NCBI RefSeq assembly: GCF_000383975.1
Contig: NZ_KB913017.1
Span: forward strand, 1,841,105 to 1,905,104
Origin: Natronorubrum tibetense GA33
GTDB taxonomy: Archaea > Halobacteriota > Halobacteria > Halobacteriales > Natrialbaceae
DNA length: 64,000 nucleotides
Direction of reading: 5' to 3'
The notes under the pieces are model-generated. The model had not been told where the DNA came from. It ran no database searches and saw only the letters and a list, made by a program, of their open reading frames with translations. Shown here piece after piece: positions 42,919 to 52,040 of the stretch. The translations under genes and the position numbers were made by a program. Numbering within the stretch: position 1 is the first letter of the stretch; each line of letters opens with the position of its first letter.

Positions 42919-44586
42919 ATGACAGAAGAAAACACACACAAGCTCGACAGACGGTCAGTGTTACAAGCAGCCGGAGCACTCGGTGCCCTGTTCGGCATCA
43001 GTGGCGTCGCATCGGCTACGCCGGGACGCGAACCGGGGCCGAAAAAGAACGAGATCGTCGTCGGTGTCGGGCCGTCGGTTTCGAGTCCGAAGCAAGCTGT
43101 CGACCCCCAGATACCGAACTCTGCGGAGATCGTCCACACCAACGAAACGCTCGGTTACGTGGCCGTCGAGTTCCCCGACAGTGCCGCGGAAACGGCGAAA
43201 ACGAACTTCAAAAAGAACGTTCTCGAGGGCGAGGGCATCGAGTACGCCGAAGACAACGTCACCTTCGAGACGCTCGAGATGGAGGCTCTCGAGAGCGACG
43301 ACGACGCTGCAGGAACGGAAGACGTCGACGCGAGCGTCGTCGACGACCCGCTGTACGACAGCCAGTACGCGCCACAGCAGGTCAACTGTCCCGAAGCCTG
43401 GGAGGAGACGCTGGGTGACTCGGACGTGACGATCTCGATCGTCGACCAGGGGATCCAGTACGATCACGAGAACCTCGCGGAGAACATGGACGACAGCGTC
43501 TCGAACTACGGCTACGACTTCGTCGATGGGAACGACGATCCCTACCCCGTTAGCGCCGGCGAGGACCACGGGACGCACGTGGGCGGTATCGCAGCCGGCG
43601 GTACCGACAACGGCGAGGGACACGCCGGCATCTCGAACTGTTCGATGCTGTCGGCTCGAGCACTGGGCGACGGCGGCGGCGGGTCCCTGACGGATATCGC
43701 CGACGCGATCCAGTGGTCTGCCGACCAGGGTGCCGACGTCATCAACATGTCGCTGGGAGGCGGCGGATACACGGAACTGATGGACGACGCGTGTGCCTAC
43801 GCCCAGAACGAGGGATCGCTGCTCGTCGCTGCGGCTGGCAACGACTCCGGTGGGAGCGTCTCGTACCCGGCCGCCTACGACGCGGTCGTGGCCGTGTCGT
43901 CGCTGGACGAAGGCGAAACCCTGTCGTCGTTCTCGAACGTCGGGCCGGAGATCGAACTGGCCGCTCCCGGGGGCGACGTTCTGTCGACGGTCAACTGGGA
44001 CGATTACGACTCGTATTCGGGGACGTCGATGGCGTCACCCGTCGCCGCGGGCGTTGCGGGCCTCGCACTCTCGGCGTGGCCGTCGCTCTCGAACGAGGAA
44101 CTTCGAAGTCACCTCCACGAAACGGCCGTCGACATCGGTCTCTCGGGCGATGAACAGGGATACGGCCGCGTGGATGCGGGCAACGCAGTAACGACGGAGC
44201 CGGGAACAGATCCGGATCCTGATCCTGATCCAGATCCCGACCCGGGCGAGTGCGGCGACGAAGAAAACACTGTCAGCGCCGAGGGATCACTCAGCGACGG
44301 CTGGTGGGGCAACCCGAGCGACAGCTACAGCTACGAACTCGAGACGGAGAACCCGTGTAGCGCTACCGTGACGCTGGAGGGGCCCTCGGACGCGACGTTC
44401 GATCTGTACCTGACCCTCGATGGGCGCCAGCCATCGACCAGCGACTACGACGAGGCGTCGGCCGACTGGGGCGCCGACGAGGAGATCGAAGTCGACCTCG
44501 ACGGCGACGAGGAGTTCGGCATCCTGGTCGATCGGTACAGTGGGAGCGGATCCTACACGATCACGGTCGAAGAACTCGGAAATTGA
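42919..44586 (+). CDS. Halolysin-type subtilisin-like serine protease (S8), Tat-exported
   Basis: This 555-residue secreted protease has a Tat signal ([19 protein letters not shown]), an I9-type prodomain (to about residue 135) and an S8 catalytic domain. The catalytic Asp is in [13 protein letters not shown], His in [13 protein letters not shown] and Ser in [11 protein letters not shown]; the oxyanion Asn is in AAAGND. A linker with repeated Asp-Pro (about 430-442) leads to a C-terminal PPC-like beta domain. The protein should act outside the cell. A tnpB element abuts its 3' end and supplies the TGA stop, so the original C-terminus may have been a few residues different. Confidence 0.92.
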   Translation: MTEENTHKLDRRSVLQAAGALGALFGISGVASATPGREPGPKKNEIVVGVGPSVSSPKQAVDPQIPNSAEIVHTNETLGYVAVEFPDSAAETAKTNFKKNVLEGEGIEYAEDNVTFETLEMEALESDDDAAGTEDVDASVVDDPLYDSQYAPQQVNCPEAWEETLGDSDVTISIVDQGIQYDHENLAENMDDSVSNYGYDFVDGNDDPYPVSAGEDHGTHVGGIAAGGTDNGEGHAGISNCSMLSARALGDGGGGSLTDIADAIQWSADQGADVINMSLGGGGYTELMDDACAYAQNEGSLLVAAAGNDSGGSVSYPAAYDAVVAVSSLDEGETLSSFSNVGPEIELAAPGGDVLSTVNWDDYDSYSGTSMASPVAAGVAGLALSAWPSLSNEELRSHLHETAVDIGLSGDEQGYGRVDAGNAVTTEPGTDPDPDPDPDPDPGECGDEENTVSAEGSLSDGWWGNPSDSYSYELETENPCSATVTLEGPSDATFDLYLTLDGRQPSTSDYDEASADWGADEEIEVDLDGDEEFGILVDRYSGSGSYTITVEELGN

Positions 44587-44720
44587 CATCCTCACCCGCC
44601 TGAAGACGGGTGAATCCCAAGCGTTGGGATATTAGGGTTTGCAGTCTCCCTGCTCTCTCGGTGTGAACCGTCCGCTCTCGCGGTCGAACAGGAACACTCT
44701 GGGCTGTGCCAACCAGCCGT
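44583..44720 (-). ncRNA. Predicted omega-RNA of tnpB element 1
   Basis: In TnpB systems the guide RNA is made from the end of tnpB plus the right end, with the guide taken from flanking DNA. Here the scaffold would cover the conserved CCCAACGCTTGGG and CACCCG hairpins. The guide would begin at 44582 and read TTTCCGAGTTCTTCGACCGT, antisense to the halolysin 3' end. The 5' limit is not visible in sequence. Confidence 0.5.
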
Positions 44721-45888
44721 TACTCATATCCCCCGTCGGGGGACTCTGGGTTATCTTTCTGCGAATATTCACTGCACCATTCACGTCTGCGTTCATCGTC
44801 GTTCCGCACGACTCACAGACGTACAGCCCGCGCTCCACACGGTTGCTGTCCCGAATCTGCCCACAACACGAACACGTCTTACTCGTGTTCGCTTCGTCAA
44901 CGCGATCGACGAGGATGCCGTGTTCCTCGGCTTTGTATTCGAGCAGGTTCGTGAACCGGTCGAACTCCCATCCGTGCAACTTCTTGTTGCCAGATTGCCC
45001 CCAGTTCCGCGAGTCGGCGTTCTCGTCTTCGCGGATCTCGCTGAGGTCGCCAACCGCTATTTTCTCCACGCCTTCTTCGACACACCGTTGGACGATGTGT
45101 TTTGAGAGCGTGTGGAGAAAGTGGTCTTTGCGCCGGGAAAGTTTCTGCCGGGCCTTCAACGCACGCTTCGACGGGCCGTTCTCGCCTTCAGTCTGATACT
45201 CGTCGCGGGTGAAGTAGTGTTTGTCTTCTTTCAGCGTGTTCCCCGGATACAACTCTGAAGACCCGTCCTCGTAGTCGATTGCGAGGTAGTTACTAATTCC
45301 GAGGTCGATGCCCGCCGTGTTGTTGCCGGGGGCGTCTTCGACTGCAATCTGTTTCTTGCAGACGAGGTGAAGTTCCCACTCGTCTCCGTTCCAGACGGCA
45401 CGCACTTGCTGGATGTTCTCGACTTCTACATCGGGCCGAGTTTCGTATTCGGCAAGGATGAAGTCCGACCGTCCGTCTTTCAGATTCCAGCCTTTCGAAA
45501 GGCGAAGCTGACCGTGTTTGTCGTCGTGTTTGATACCCTTCTGTTTCCACGTCACGGTGGAGCGTGGGTGTCGGTCGCCACGTTTCCGGTAGCCCGGTGG
45601 GTTGTTACCATCGTCGGAGTTGTACCAGCCAGTGAACGCCTCAGCAAGTTCTTCAAGAACTCGCTGACTTGACTGAGAATGCAGGTCACTGTAGCGCTCG
45701 TGGTCTTTCAACTCAGATTTCATCTCGGCTTCGTCGGGTATCTCACCGTCCTCATCCCACCGGCCTTGGATGTAGTAGCGTCCAACATTCCACAGTTTGG
45801 ATGCTGCGAACCCGCACTGGTCGAGGTCGTCACGAACTTGACTGTAGTTCGTGATGCGTGCGACGTAGGTGCGGGTTGTCTCCAACAT
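44632..45888 (-). CDS. tnpB: RNA-guided endonuclease TnpB 1
   Basis: This 418-residue TnpB has a RuvC-like nuclease: Asp195 in GIDLGISN, a RuvC-II motif VGDLSEIRED near 280-288, Asp368 in MNADVNGAVNI and a zinc ribbon CSCC...CESC (339-342, 358-361). The RuvC-II Glu that usually precedes the Asp-Leu is Gly here, so a shifted Glu (Glu284, or one in IRED) may take its place. TnpB cuts DNA matching the omega-RNA guide and helps the element persist. The gene looks full length and intact. Confidence 0.85.
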   Translation of the reverse strand: MLETTRTYVARITNYSQVRDDLDQCGFAASKLWNVGRYYIQGRWDEDGEIPDEAEMKSELKDHERYSDLHSQSSQRVLEELAEAFTGWYNSDDGNNPPGYRKRGDRHPRSTVTWKQKGIKHDDKHGQLRLSKGWNLKDGRSDFILAEYETRPDVEVENIQQVRAVWNGDEWELHLVCKKQIAVEDAPGNNTAGIDLGISNYLAIDYEDGSSELYPGNTLKEDKHYFTRDEYQTEGENGPSKRALKARQKLSRRKDHFLHTLSKHIVQRCVEEGVEKIAVGDLSEIREDENADSRNWGQSGNKKLHGWEFDRFTNLLEYKAEEHGILVDRVDEANTSKTCSCCGQIRDSNRVERGLYVCESCGTTMNADVNGAVNIRRKITQSPPTGDMSNGWLAQPRVFLFDRESGRFTPREQGDCKP

Positions 45889-46120
45889 CGTACTGTCTTC
45901 ATAACCAGTTATGGAATAAAGTATATTAAAGAATATGTTTGACGTGGAATATTCCAGCCTTGTCTGAGTCGGTGGAACGTATCACTGAGTGACGGCGCGT
46001 ATCCACGGCCTGAAGACCGAGGTATTGCGCCTGTTCAGCGTATAACCCGAACAGCCACAGGATCAAATCGCTTTTTTCGCCGGTAGGAACGGCCGAAACG
46101 ACGCACGAGGGACGTGGCTG

Positions 46121-47500
46121 TTACTCTCGTTCGCCCGCACCCAACGCCGACTCGCCGACCTTCTCGTGGCCCTTGATGACCTCTTGGCCGCCCATGTACG
46201 GCTGCAGAGCCTCGGGAATCTCGACCGTACCGTCCTCGTTCTGATAGTACTCGAGGATCGCCACCATCACGCGCGGAATCGCGAGCCCCGAGGCGTTCAG
46301 GGTGTGGAGGTACTCGGCCGACTCGTGGCGTTCGGGTCGGTAGCGCAGGCCGGCGCGTCGGGCCTGGAACTCCTCGAAGTTCGAGGCCGATGAGACCTCG
46401 AGCCAGCGGCCGCCGTCCTCGGGACCGTCGTCCATGTCGTCGCCGGGCGCCCAGACCTCGATATCGTAGGTCTTCGCGCTCGCGAAGGTCAGATCGCCGG
46501 TACAGAGCTCGAGGATACGGTAGGGAAGGCCGAGCTGGCGGAGCACTTCCTCGGCTTCGTCGAGCAGGGCCTCGAGGCGGTCGTAGCTCTCCTCGGGTTC
46601 GACGAAGTTGACGAGTTCGACCTTGTTGAACTGGTGGACGCGGACGATCCCGCGGGTTTCGGTGCCGTGCTCGCCGGCTTCACGACGGAAGTTCGGGGTG
46701 TAGGCCTGGTGTTTGAGCGGGAGGTCGTCCTTAAGCAGGATCTCGTCGGCGTACATGTTGGTGACCGGCACCTCTGCAGTGGGACAGAGCCAGAGGTCGT
46801 CATCGTCGTACTCCTCCTCGTTGCTCCCGCCGAGTCGGTACGCGTCGTCGGCGAACTTGGGAAGTTGGCCGGTGCCTCGCATCGACTCGCTCGTGACGGG
46901 AACCGGCGGGAAGACGTCGACGTACTCCTGCTCGCGGTGGAGATCCAGCATGAACTGAATCAGCGCGTGCTCGAGTCGCGCGCCGTCGCCTTTGAGGAAA
47001 TAAAAGCCCGAGCCGGTGGTCTTGGCCCCGCGGGCCTCGTCGATGATGTCCAGGTCCTCGCCGAGGTCGTAGTGTGGCGTGATCTCGTCGGCGTCGACGC
47101 GGAGGTCGTCGAACCCCCAGCGCCGGTCCTCGACGTTGTGGCGTTCATCGACGCCCTTCGGAACGCTCTCGTGAGGGAGCTGTGGCACCTCGAGCAGGCG
47201 CTCCTCGAGTTCGTCCTGCAGTTCGGTGGCCTCGCTCTCTACCTCTTCGATATCGGCTTTGAGCTCCTTCGACTGGGCGATCGCCTCGTCCTTTTCCTCC
47301 TGTTTGCCCTCGGCGACCAGTTCGCCGATCTGCTGGGTGACCTGGTTGCGCTCGTGACGGAGTTCGTCGCCGCGAGCTTTCAGTTCCCGCCAGCGTTCGT
47401 CGATCTCGAGGAGTTCGTCGAGATCGATGTCGGCACCTCGAGCCTCGAGGCCGTCGCGCACCGCCTCGGGGTTGTCGCGTAGATAGGTCCGGTCGAGCAT
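46121..47500 (-). CDS. serS: Seryl-tRNA synthetase
   Basis: This 459-residue class II aminoacyl-tRNA synthetase charges tRNA-Ser. It begins MLDRTYLRDNPEAV, with a long antiparallel coiled coil (about 30-105) that reads the tRNA-Ser variable arm. The catalytic core has motif 2 FRREAGEHGTETRG and motif 3 GLAIPRVMVAILE. An upstream ATG at 47560 would add 20 residues not part of the family. It is divergent from the PhoU/RCK_C gene at 47644. Confidence 0.96.
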   Translation of the reverse strand: MLDRTYLRDNPEAVRDGLEARGADIDLDELLEIDERWRELKARGDELRHERNQVTQQIGELVAEGKQEEKDEAIAQSKELKADIEEVESEATELQDELEERLLEVPQLPHESVPKGVDERHNVEDRRWGFDDLRVDADEITPHYDLGEDLDIIDEARGAKTTGSGFYFLKGDGARLEHALIQFMLDLHREQEYVDVFPPVPVTSESMRGTGQLPKFADDAYRLGGSNEEEYDDDDLWLCPTAEVPVTNMYADEILLKDDLPLKHQAYTPNFRREAGEHGTETRGIVRVHQFNKVELVNFVEPEESYDRLEALLDEAEEVLRQLGLPYRILELCTGDLTFASAKTYDIEVWAPGDDMDDGPEDGGRWLEVSSASNFEEFQARRAGLRYRPERHESAEYLHTLNASGLAIPRVMVAILEYYQNEDGTVEIPEALQPYMGGQEVIKGHEKVGESALGAGERE

Positions 47501-47643
47501 TGCTCGTGCGTTCTTTGCGCCCGGGCAAAACCGTGTCGGAAGCCAGCGTCGGGCGATCACCGGGATCAGCGGGGCTAACCAACGGCTCGTTGGCCCGGTC
47601 CTCGCGGGAAACGCTTTTTTCGACGGGCGACCGAGTTCGACCT

Positions 47644-48852
47644 ATGGACCCGCTCGAGGGCGAAGCGTCGTCGGTATCGGTGGAGTACGAACCGGTCAGC
47701 GTCAAGGACGTGCTCATCGAGATGAAAGACACCGCGGAGTTGCTCATCGACCTCTCGTACTCGGCGGTCCTCCACCGCAACGTGGATCTCGCACAGGAAG
47801 TACTTCGGCTCGAAGAGCGGATGAACGTCCTCGAGCTCCGCGCGCGGATGAGTCTCATGATGGCCGTCCGCAAGCCGGCCGACGCGGAGGAGCTCGCGCC
47901 CGTGCTGGGCATCGTCGCCGCCGCCGATGCGATCAGCGATGCGGCGGGCGACATCGCGAAGATCGTTCTCGAGGAGATGGGGCTTCCGGAAGCCATGCGC
48001 GCCGCCCTGCCCGAAGCCGCCGAGGTGCTCGTTCGGGGCGTCGTCGATTCCGACTCCGAGTACGCCGATCGCACGCTGGAGGATATCGACCTCGAGTCCG
48101 AGACCGGCGTGCGCGTGATCGCGCTCCGACGCGGTGAGGACTGGCTGTTGAATCCCGGGCCGACGACGACCGTCTCGAGCGGCGACGTCGCGCTCCTTCG
48201 CGGTCCCGATACGGCCATCGGCGACGTCTGCGAGGTGTTGACCGGCGACGTTTACGAGACGCCGACCGTCGACGATCCGGGCATTCCAGATCTCGAGCGG
48301 GCCGTGGACACGATCATCCACATGAAGAACCTCTCGGAGCTGGCGGTCGATCTGGCCTACAGCAGCGTGCTGTTCGACAGCGCGGAGCTGGCCGAGGAGG
48401 TCCGAAATTTGGAGGTCGAGGTCGACGCCATGCAGTCGCGCTTCGAGGCCTGGACGCTCCGGGCGGCCGCCGACGCGGAGGATCCGGTCGTACTGCGGGG
48501 ACTCATCAGGCTGGGAACTAGCACGGAGGTCATCAGCGACGCGGCGATCGACATCAGCGAGGGCGTGCTCCGGGATATCGACGTCCACCCGGTGGTTCAG
48601 CTGGCGGTTCAGGAGAGCGACGAGATCATCACCCGCGTCGAGGTCGAACCGGGCAGCGACCTCGACGGCACGACGGTCACCTCGGGGGTCCCCGAGGTCG
48701 AGTCGACGATGTCGGTGATCGCCATCCGTCGGCCGGGAGACGGCTGGCTGCTGGTGACTGACGCCGACGCAGAACTCCGGGGCGGCGACGTCTTGATTTC
48801 GAAGGGAACCCGAACAGCCGCGGAGGCGTTCGAGGAACTCGCTCGAGCCTGA
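47644..48852 (+). CDS. PhoU / TrkA-C (RCK_C) regulatory protein
   Basis: This 402-residue soluble protein is built from two similar modules. Each has a PhoU-like helical part (KDTAELLIDLSYSAVLHR; KNLSELAVDLAYSSVLFD) followed by an RCK_C domain (ETGVRVIALRRG; STMSVIAIRRPGDG). RCK_C domains bind small ligands and gate transporters. The start at 47644 gives MDPLEGE; longer frames are not conserved-looking. It lies convergent to a small membrane gene and a split MgtE pair. A second gene of the same type starts at 63522, again beside MgtE genes. Regulation of cation transport is the likely role. Confidence 0.75.
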   Translation: MDPLEGEASSVSVEYEPVSVKDVLIEMKDTAELLIDLSYSAVLHRNVDLAQEVLRLEERMNVLELRARMSLMMAVRKPADAEELAPVLGIVAAADAISDAAGDIAKIVLEEMGLPEAMRAALPEAAEVLVRGVVDSDSEYADRTLEDIDLESETGVRVIALRRGEDWLLNPGPTTTVSSGDVALLRGPDTAIGDVCEVLTGDVYETPTVDDPGIPDLERAVDTIIHMKNLSELAVDLAYSSVLFDSAELAEEVRNLEVEVDAMQSRFEAWTLRAAADAEDPVVLRGLIRLGTSTEVISDAAIDISEGVLRDIDVHPVVQLAVQESDEIITRVEVEPGSDLDGTTVTSGVPEVESTMSVIAIRRPGDGWLLVTDADAELRGGDVLISKGTRTAAEAFEELARA

Positions 48853-48885
48853 TCGAGTCGTCGATTTTCCGTCCCGGTTCGGCTT

Positions 48886-48906
48886 CGCCGTCTCGCGTAG
48901 ACGGCG
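48886..48906. terminator. Hairpin between convergent genes
   Basis: CGCCGTCT at 48886-48893 pairs perfectly with AGACGGCG at 48899-48906, with a five-base loop. It fills the gap between the PhoU/RCK_C stop (48852) and the stop of the small membrane gene (48907), so it may serve both transcripts. Confidence 0.5.
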
Positions 48907-49047
48907 CTATCCGGCGTACGCGATCAGCATCGAGACCAACTCGAGGTAGACGAGCGCGCCGAGGACGGCGACGACGACGGCGAGGGTAAGCGGCACGAGT
49001 GTCGGCGGCTGTTTCTGAAACCGGATCGTTCGAAGCAGCCCCATCAT
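48907..49047 (-). CDS. Small membrane protein (46 residues)
   Basis: MMGLLRTIRFQKQPP is followed by one transmembrane helix (LVPLTLAVVVAVLGALVYL) and a short hydrophobic tail. The start may be either of two adjacent ATGs (49047 or 49044). A hairpin lies at its 3' end. No family is recognised. It sits near the PhoU/RCK_C and MgtE genes and could be a small partner of a transporter. Confidence 0.5.
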   Translation of the reverse strand: MMGLLRTIRFQKQPPTLVPLTLAVVVAVLGALVYLELVSMLIAYAG

Positions 49048-49316
49048 TGGTCGGCTCGCCTCCGGTCTGCGGGCTCTCGGTGAGGGGAGTGTCGAGTTCG
49101 GCCGCGTCGGATCGGGTGGGTGACCATACAGATGAGCCCACATCGTCACACTTGAAACTCAGTCAGACGCCCGACGGACGGGCAGCGGACAGCAGTTTCA
49201 CGAGTTCGCGGGCACCTTCCCGTAGCGCCTCTCTACGCCCCGATGGCCCGCGATTCGGTCGTTTCTCGCTACCGGTGTACTCGTCGAAATCGGTGGACGG
49301 CTCGAATGGATCGCCG

Positions 49317-49595
49317 TTACTCGTCTCGAAGCGCGCTCGCGACCGCCTCGAGTTCCGACTTTCGCAGTGGACGCTCGGCACGCTCCGGATCGTCGTCCTC
49401 GAGGATGCCGTTTTTCCAGAGAATCCCCGCACGCATCTGGGGTTTCGAGGGGAGGCCGTTCGTCCCGATATCGTAGTCGACGGCGTCGCAGATCGCAGCG
49501 AGCGCTTCTTTGGTAAAGGCGGTCGACTCCATGCGCTCGTACCGACCCACGGCCTGTCGGATTTCGTTTCGGAGGTCGTCGACAGTTGGAGACAC
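49317..49595 (-). CDS. Small helical protein of unknown function
   Basis: This protein of about 92 residues begins VSPTVDDLRNEIRQAVGRYE at a GTG. It is predominantly helical, with a conserved-looking core (AFTKEALAAICDAVDYDIG, then LPSKPQMRAGILWKNG). A GTG 14 codons earlier (49637) is an alternative. The gene lies downstream of the split MgtE pair on the same strand (at least 20 bases), so cotranscription is possible. No function can be assigned. The mixed polar helices look like a small DNA- or protein-binding domain. Confidence 0.5.
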   Translation of the reverse strand: MSPTVDDLRNEIRQAVGRYERMESTAFTKEALAAICDAVDYDIGTNGLPSKPQMRAGILWKNGILEDDDPERAERPLRKSELEAVASALRDE

Positions 49596-49657
49596 GCGTC
49601 TCCAAACGGACGGATCGCCCGTGTAGATTCCGGTCACGTCCCGAAGCGCTCAGCGGG

Positions 49658-50242
49658 TCAGAAACCGAGGACCAGCGCCGAGACGCCGATGAAAATGACC
49701 ATTCCGAAGACGTCGACGACGTTCGTGACGATCGGGATCGTCGTGTCGTCGGGGTCGATTCCCAGCCGGTAGGAGCCGTAGGTCGCCGCGAAGCTGAAGA
49801 CGATCGCGATGACGGCCACCGACATCCCACTGACGAGCGAGATCAGAAGCAGCGTGCCGAAGCCGATGACTCCGCCGAAGACGATCACATCGATCGCCGC
49901 GGCACCGATCGCCAGTGCCGTGAAAATCGTCGCCGCGAGCGCGAGAATAGCCGCCACGTCCGCCCAGAGCTCCCGATCGCGCGGGTCGAGTTCGGTCGTC
50001 CCCAGGTGAAAGCGCGTCGACAGCCGCGAGCTCAAGATTGCGCCGAGGTTGCCGCCCATGTCGACCATCGTCGGCACCATCACCGCGAGGACGGCGAACT
50101 CCTCTAACATCTCCTCGGCACCCTCGAGCGTGATCCCGGCCCAGAGGACGATGATCGAGAGCACGACGAGCAGCGGGAACATGTTGCTCACGATGCGCTT
50201 CCAGTTCCACGTGCCGAGCGAGCCGCCGGCGGGGACGACCAT
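49658..50242 (-). CDS. MgtE-like transporter half, second of pair 1
   Basis: This 194-residue membrane protein consists of one MgtE integral-membrane domain (five predicted helices). It has the signature LGIDPDDTTIPIVTNVVDVFG near the end and VPTMVDMGGNLGAIL in the middle. It lacks the N-terminal and CBS domains of full MgtE. The ATG overlaps the TGA of the partner gene (TGATG), so the two are translated together. As in eukaryotic SLC41 proteins, two MgtE halves probably form one divalent-cation pathway. Confidence 0.8.
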   Translation of the reverse strand: MVVPAGGSLGTWNWKRIVSNMFPLLVVLSIIVLWAGITLEGAEEMLEEFAVLAVMVPTMVDMGGNLGAILSSRLSTRFHLGTTELDPRDRELWADVAAILALAATIFTALAIGAAAIDVIVFGGVIGFGTLLLISLVSGMSVAVIAIVFSFAATYGSYRLGIDPDDTTIPIVTNVVDVFGMVIFIGVSALVLGF

Positions 50243-50811
50243 CAGACGAGCACCTCCACGAGGCCGATCGCGAACAGCATGAACAGCATGCCGAAGATGT
50301 CACCGAGGGTCGTCACGATCGGGCCAACGAGGTTGTCGGGATCGTAGCCGTGTTTGTACCCCAAAAAAATCAGCGCGAGCAGGCCGAAGATGAGGACGAT
50401 CGAGGTCAGGACGCCGGCGACGAGCATGATGCCGACGAGTTCGTACAGCGCGGCGACCTCCCAGCCGATCACCAGCAGCGCTCCCCACGTGACCACGCCG
50501 ATAACGATCGAGATCCCGATTCCGTTGACGAACGAGGCGATGACGGCGTTGACCAGTCGATCGTTCCACTCGAACCGCGGTTCGATGAGCCCCTGGTGGA
50601 GCCCGCTCGAGATGCGCCCACCCAGCGCGCCGTAGACGTTCCCTCGCGTCGCCAGAAAGACGGGCACCATCACGAGCAGCCCCGGAAAGCGGTCGACGCT
50701 CTCGAGGATCCCCTCGAGCACCAATCCGGCGAAGAGCCCACCGCCCAGTGCGATCAACAGGATAGGGAGCGCCTCCCGGTAGATGGACCAGAAGTCGCCG
50801 CGAACGCTCAT
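50242..50811 (-). CDS. MgtE-like transporter half, first of pair 1
   Basis: This 189-residue partner of the gene above has one MgtE membrane domain. It has LVMVPVFLATRGNVYGALG and, near the end, GYDPDNLVGPIVTTLGDIFG. The paired conserved Asp and Pro residues match the metal pore motif. It likely transports Mg2+ or a similar cation as a heterodimer with the second half. It starts at 50811 (MSVRGDFWSIYREALP), which matches the start of the paralogous protein at 61769. Confidence 0.8.
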   Translation of the reverse strand: MSVRGDFWSIYREALPILLIALGGGLFAGLVLEGILESVDRFPGLLVMVPVFLATRGNVYGALGGRISSGLHQGLIEPRFEWNDRLVNAVIASFVNGIGISIVIGVVTWGALLVIGWEVAALYELVGIMLVAGVLTSIVLIFGLLALIFLGYKHGYDPDNLVGPIVTTLGDIFGMLFMLFAIGLVEVLV

Positions 50812-50906
50812 ATCAGCAAATCACTGAGTCCGATGTTAAACGTACCGGGACGGGAGCGCCGGTAGCCGCGGTGGCGGTCCGTCGTCGGCTACAGCATCCC
50901 CGAAAT

Positions 50907-51038
50907 ATGAACAGGCTCGGCTTCGATCCGGCAGCCGCGTCGGAGCCGCTGATCACGACGGTCACGGACGCGAGGGCACTATTGCGCTCCTTCGGAGCGG
51001 CAGCCTCTGTTCCGGGAACTGTCGTGACTCGCCGATAA
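50907..51038 (+). pseudogene. Fragment of an MgtE C-terminus
   Basis: A 43-residue frame on the plus strand reads RLGFDPAAASEPLITTVTDA, very close to the C-terminal pore signature of full-length MgtE. No membrane domain precedes it, and what follows is not hydrophobic as in MgtE. It looks like the debris of a lost mgtE gene next to the split pair on the other strand. A chance resemblance is possible. Confidence 0.45.
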
Positions 51039-51103
51039 CGCGGCTCGGGGGATATTTTCGGTTCCCTTTTTACGCACGAAAGCGTGGTACCACGACCCTC
51101 ACA

Positions 51104-51113
51104 AGGGTTATCC
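51104..51113 (+). promoter_or_regulatory. TATA box of the cold-shock gene
   Basis: AGGGTTATCC lies about 30 bases before the ATG at 51140, giving a very short or absent 5' leader. A second AT-rich spot, CTTTTTACGC near 51066, is a possible upstream element. Confidence 0.5.
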
Positions 51114-51139
51114 GTGGCCCGGCACTACATTTGTTCGTA

Positions 51140-51334
51140 ATGGCAAACGGTAACGTTGATTTCTTCAACGACACAGGCGGCTACGGTTTCATTTCGACGG
51201 ACGACGCGGACGATGACGTATTCTTCCACATGGAAGACGTCGGCGGCCCGGACCTCGAAGAAGGCACCGAGATCGAATTCGACATCGAACAGGCCCCCAA
51301 GGGTCCCCGCGCGACGAACGTCGTCCGCAACTAA
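51140..51334 (+). CDS. cspA: Cold-shock domain protein
   Basis: This 64-residue CspA-type OB-fold protein starts MANGNVDFFNDTGGYGFI, with RNP1-like GYGFIST and RNP2-like DVFFHM motifs for single-stranded nucleic acid binding. It would act as an RNA chaperone. The frame extends three codons upstream, but MANG is the usual haloarchaeal start. It is monocistronic. Confidence 0.93.
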   Translation: MANGNVDFFNDTGGYGFISTDDADDDVFFHMEDVGGPDLEEGTEIEFDIEQAPKGPRATNVVRN

Positions 51335-51599
51335 TTTCTGCGTTCACCGTCGCCTGACGGCGATATTGAACGACGATTTCACATTTCGCACAGTTATCGT
51401 AGCCACTGCAACGGTTTACGCACAAATCGCCGACCCGACTGGCGATCAGGTGTGCACTGACTTGCAGTGGCTACTATACATCTCGAGCCACCGCCGACGG
51501 GACTGAGTGCGCTCGGTCAGCGGACGATGCTCCACGGCTCGAATCACGACCCGATCCGCGACCGGTATTTCTTTTTGAACACTCCTCCGTTACAATGGT

Positions 51600-52040
51600 A
51601 TGGACCACCACGTTCTCGTCCCCGTGGACGGCTCGAGACCCGCGCGTTCGGCCATCGAGTACGCCCTCGAGACGTTCCCGGACGCTCGACTGACGCTGCT
51701 GTACGTCGTCGACCCCGCGGTCGACTACAGCCGCCGCCAGTCGTATCCGGGCTACACGGCCGACGACGAACACGGGACCGAACGCCAGAAGGGGGAGGCC
51801 GTCCTCGAGTCGCTCCGCGAGGGCGTCCCGAACGACCGGACCGTCGAGACGACACTCGAGGTCGGCCGGCCGGCGAGAACGATCGTCGACCACGCCGACG
51901 AGCACGGTTTCGACGGAATCGTCCTCGGCAGCCACGGACGGGAGGGGACGGCGCGCTATCTGCTCGGAAGTGTCGCAGAACAGGTCGTTCGACGTGCCGG
52001 CGTCCCCGTCACGGTCATCCGCGACACGAGTAACGACTAG
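51600..52040 (+). CDS. Universal stress protein (UspA family)
   Basis: This 146-residue single Usp domain begins MDHHVLVPVDGS and ends VPVTVIRDT. The ATP-binding motif GSHGREGTARYLLGS near 118-132 matches the G-2x-G-9x-G(S/T) pattern, so nucleotide binding is likely. It probably works as a stress-responsive dimer. It is convergent with the FluC pair, and the stop codons overlap by four bases. Confidence 0.88.
   Translation: MDHHVLVPVDGSRPARSAIEYALETFPDARLTLLYVVDPAVDYSRRQSYPGYTADDEHGTERQKGEAVLESLREGVPNDRTVETTLEVGRPARTIVDHADEHGFDGIVLGSHGREGTARYLLGSVAEQVVRRAGVPVTVIRDTSND

Larger units (their letters stand above)
44583..46030 (-). mobile_element. IS1341-type tnpB element 1
   Basis: This tnpB-only insertion sequence has no tnpA. 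The right end (lower coordinates) has a CACCCG/CGGGTG hairpin (44593-44612) and a CCCAA/TTGGG hairpin (44616-44628). On the minus strand it ends GAGGATGTCAA, the same ending as element 2. The left end has a CCTGAAGA-loop hairpin near 46003-46022 and a CTGGAATATTCCACG segment shared with element 2. The left boundary is approximate. It lies with its right end against the halolysin stop codon. Confidence 0.75.
50812..51139. other. Spacer with mgtE debris and csp promoter
   Basis: These 328 bases lie between the divergent MgtE half gene and the cold-shock gene. They contain the MgtE fragment (50907-51038), a short inverted GCGCTCC...GGAGCG near 50985 and the csp promoter at its right end. Confidence 0.5.
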
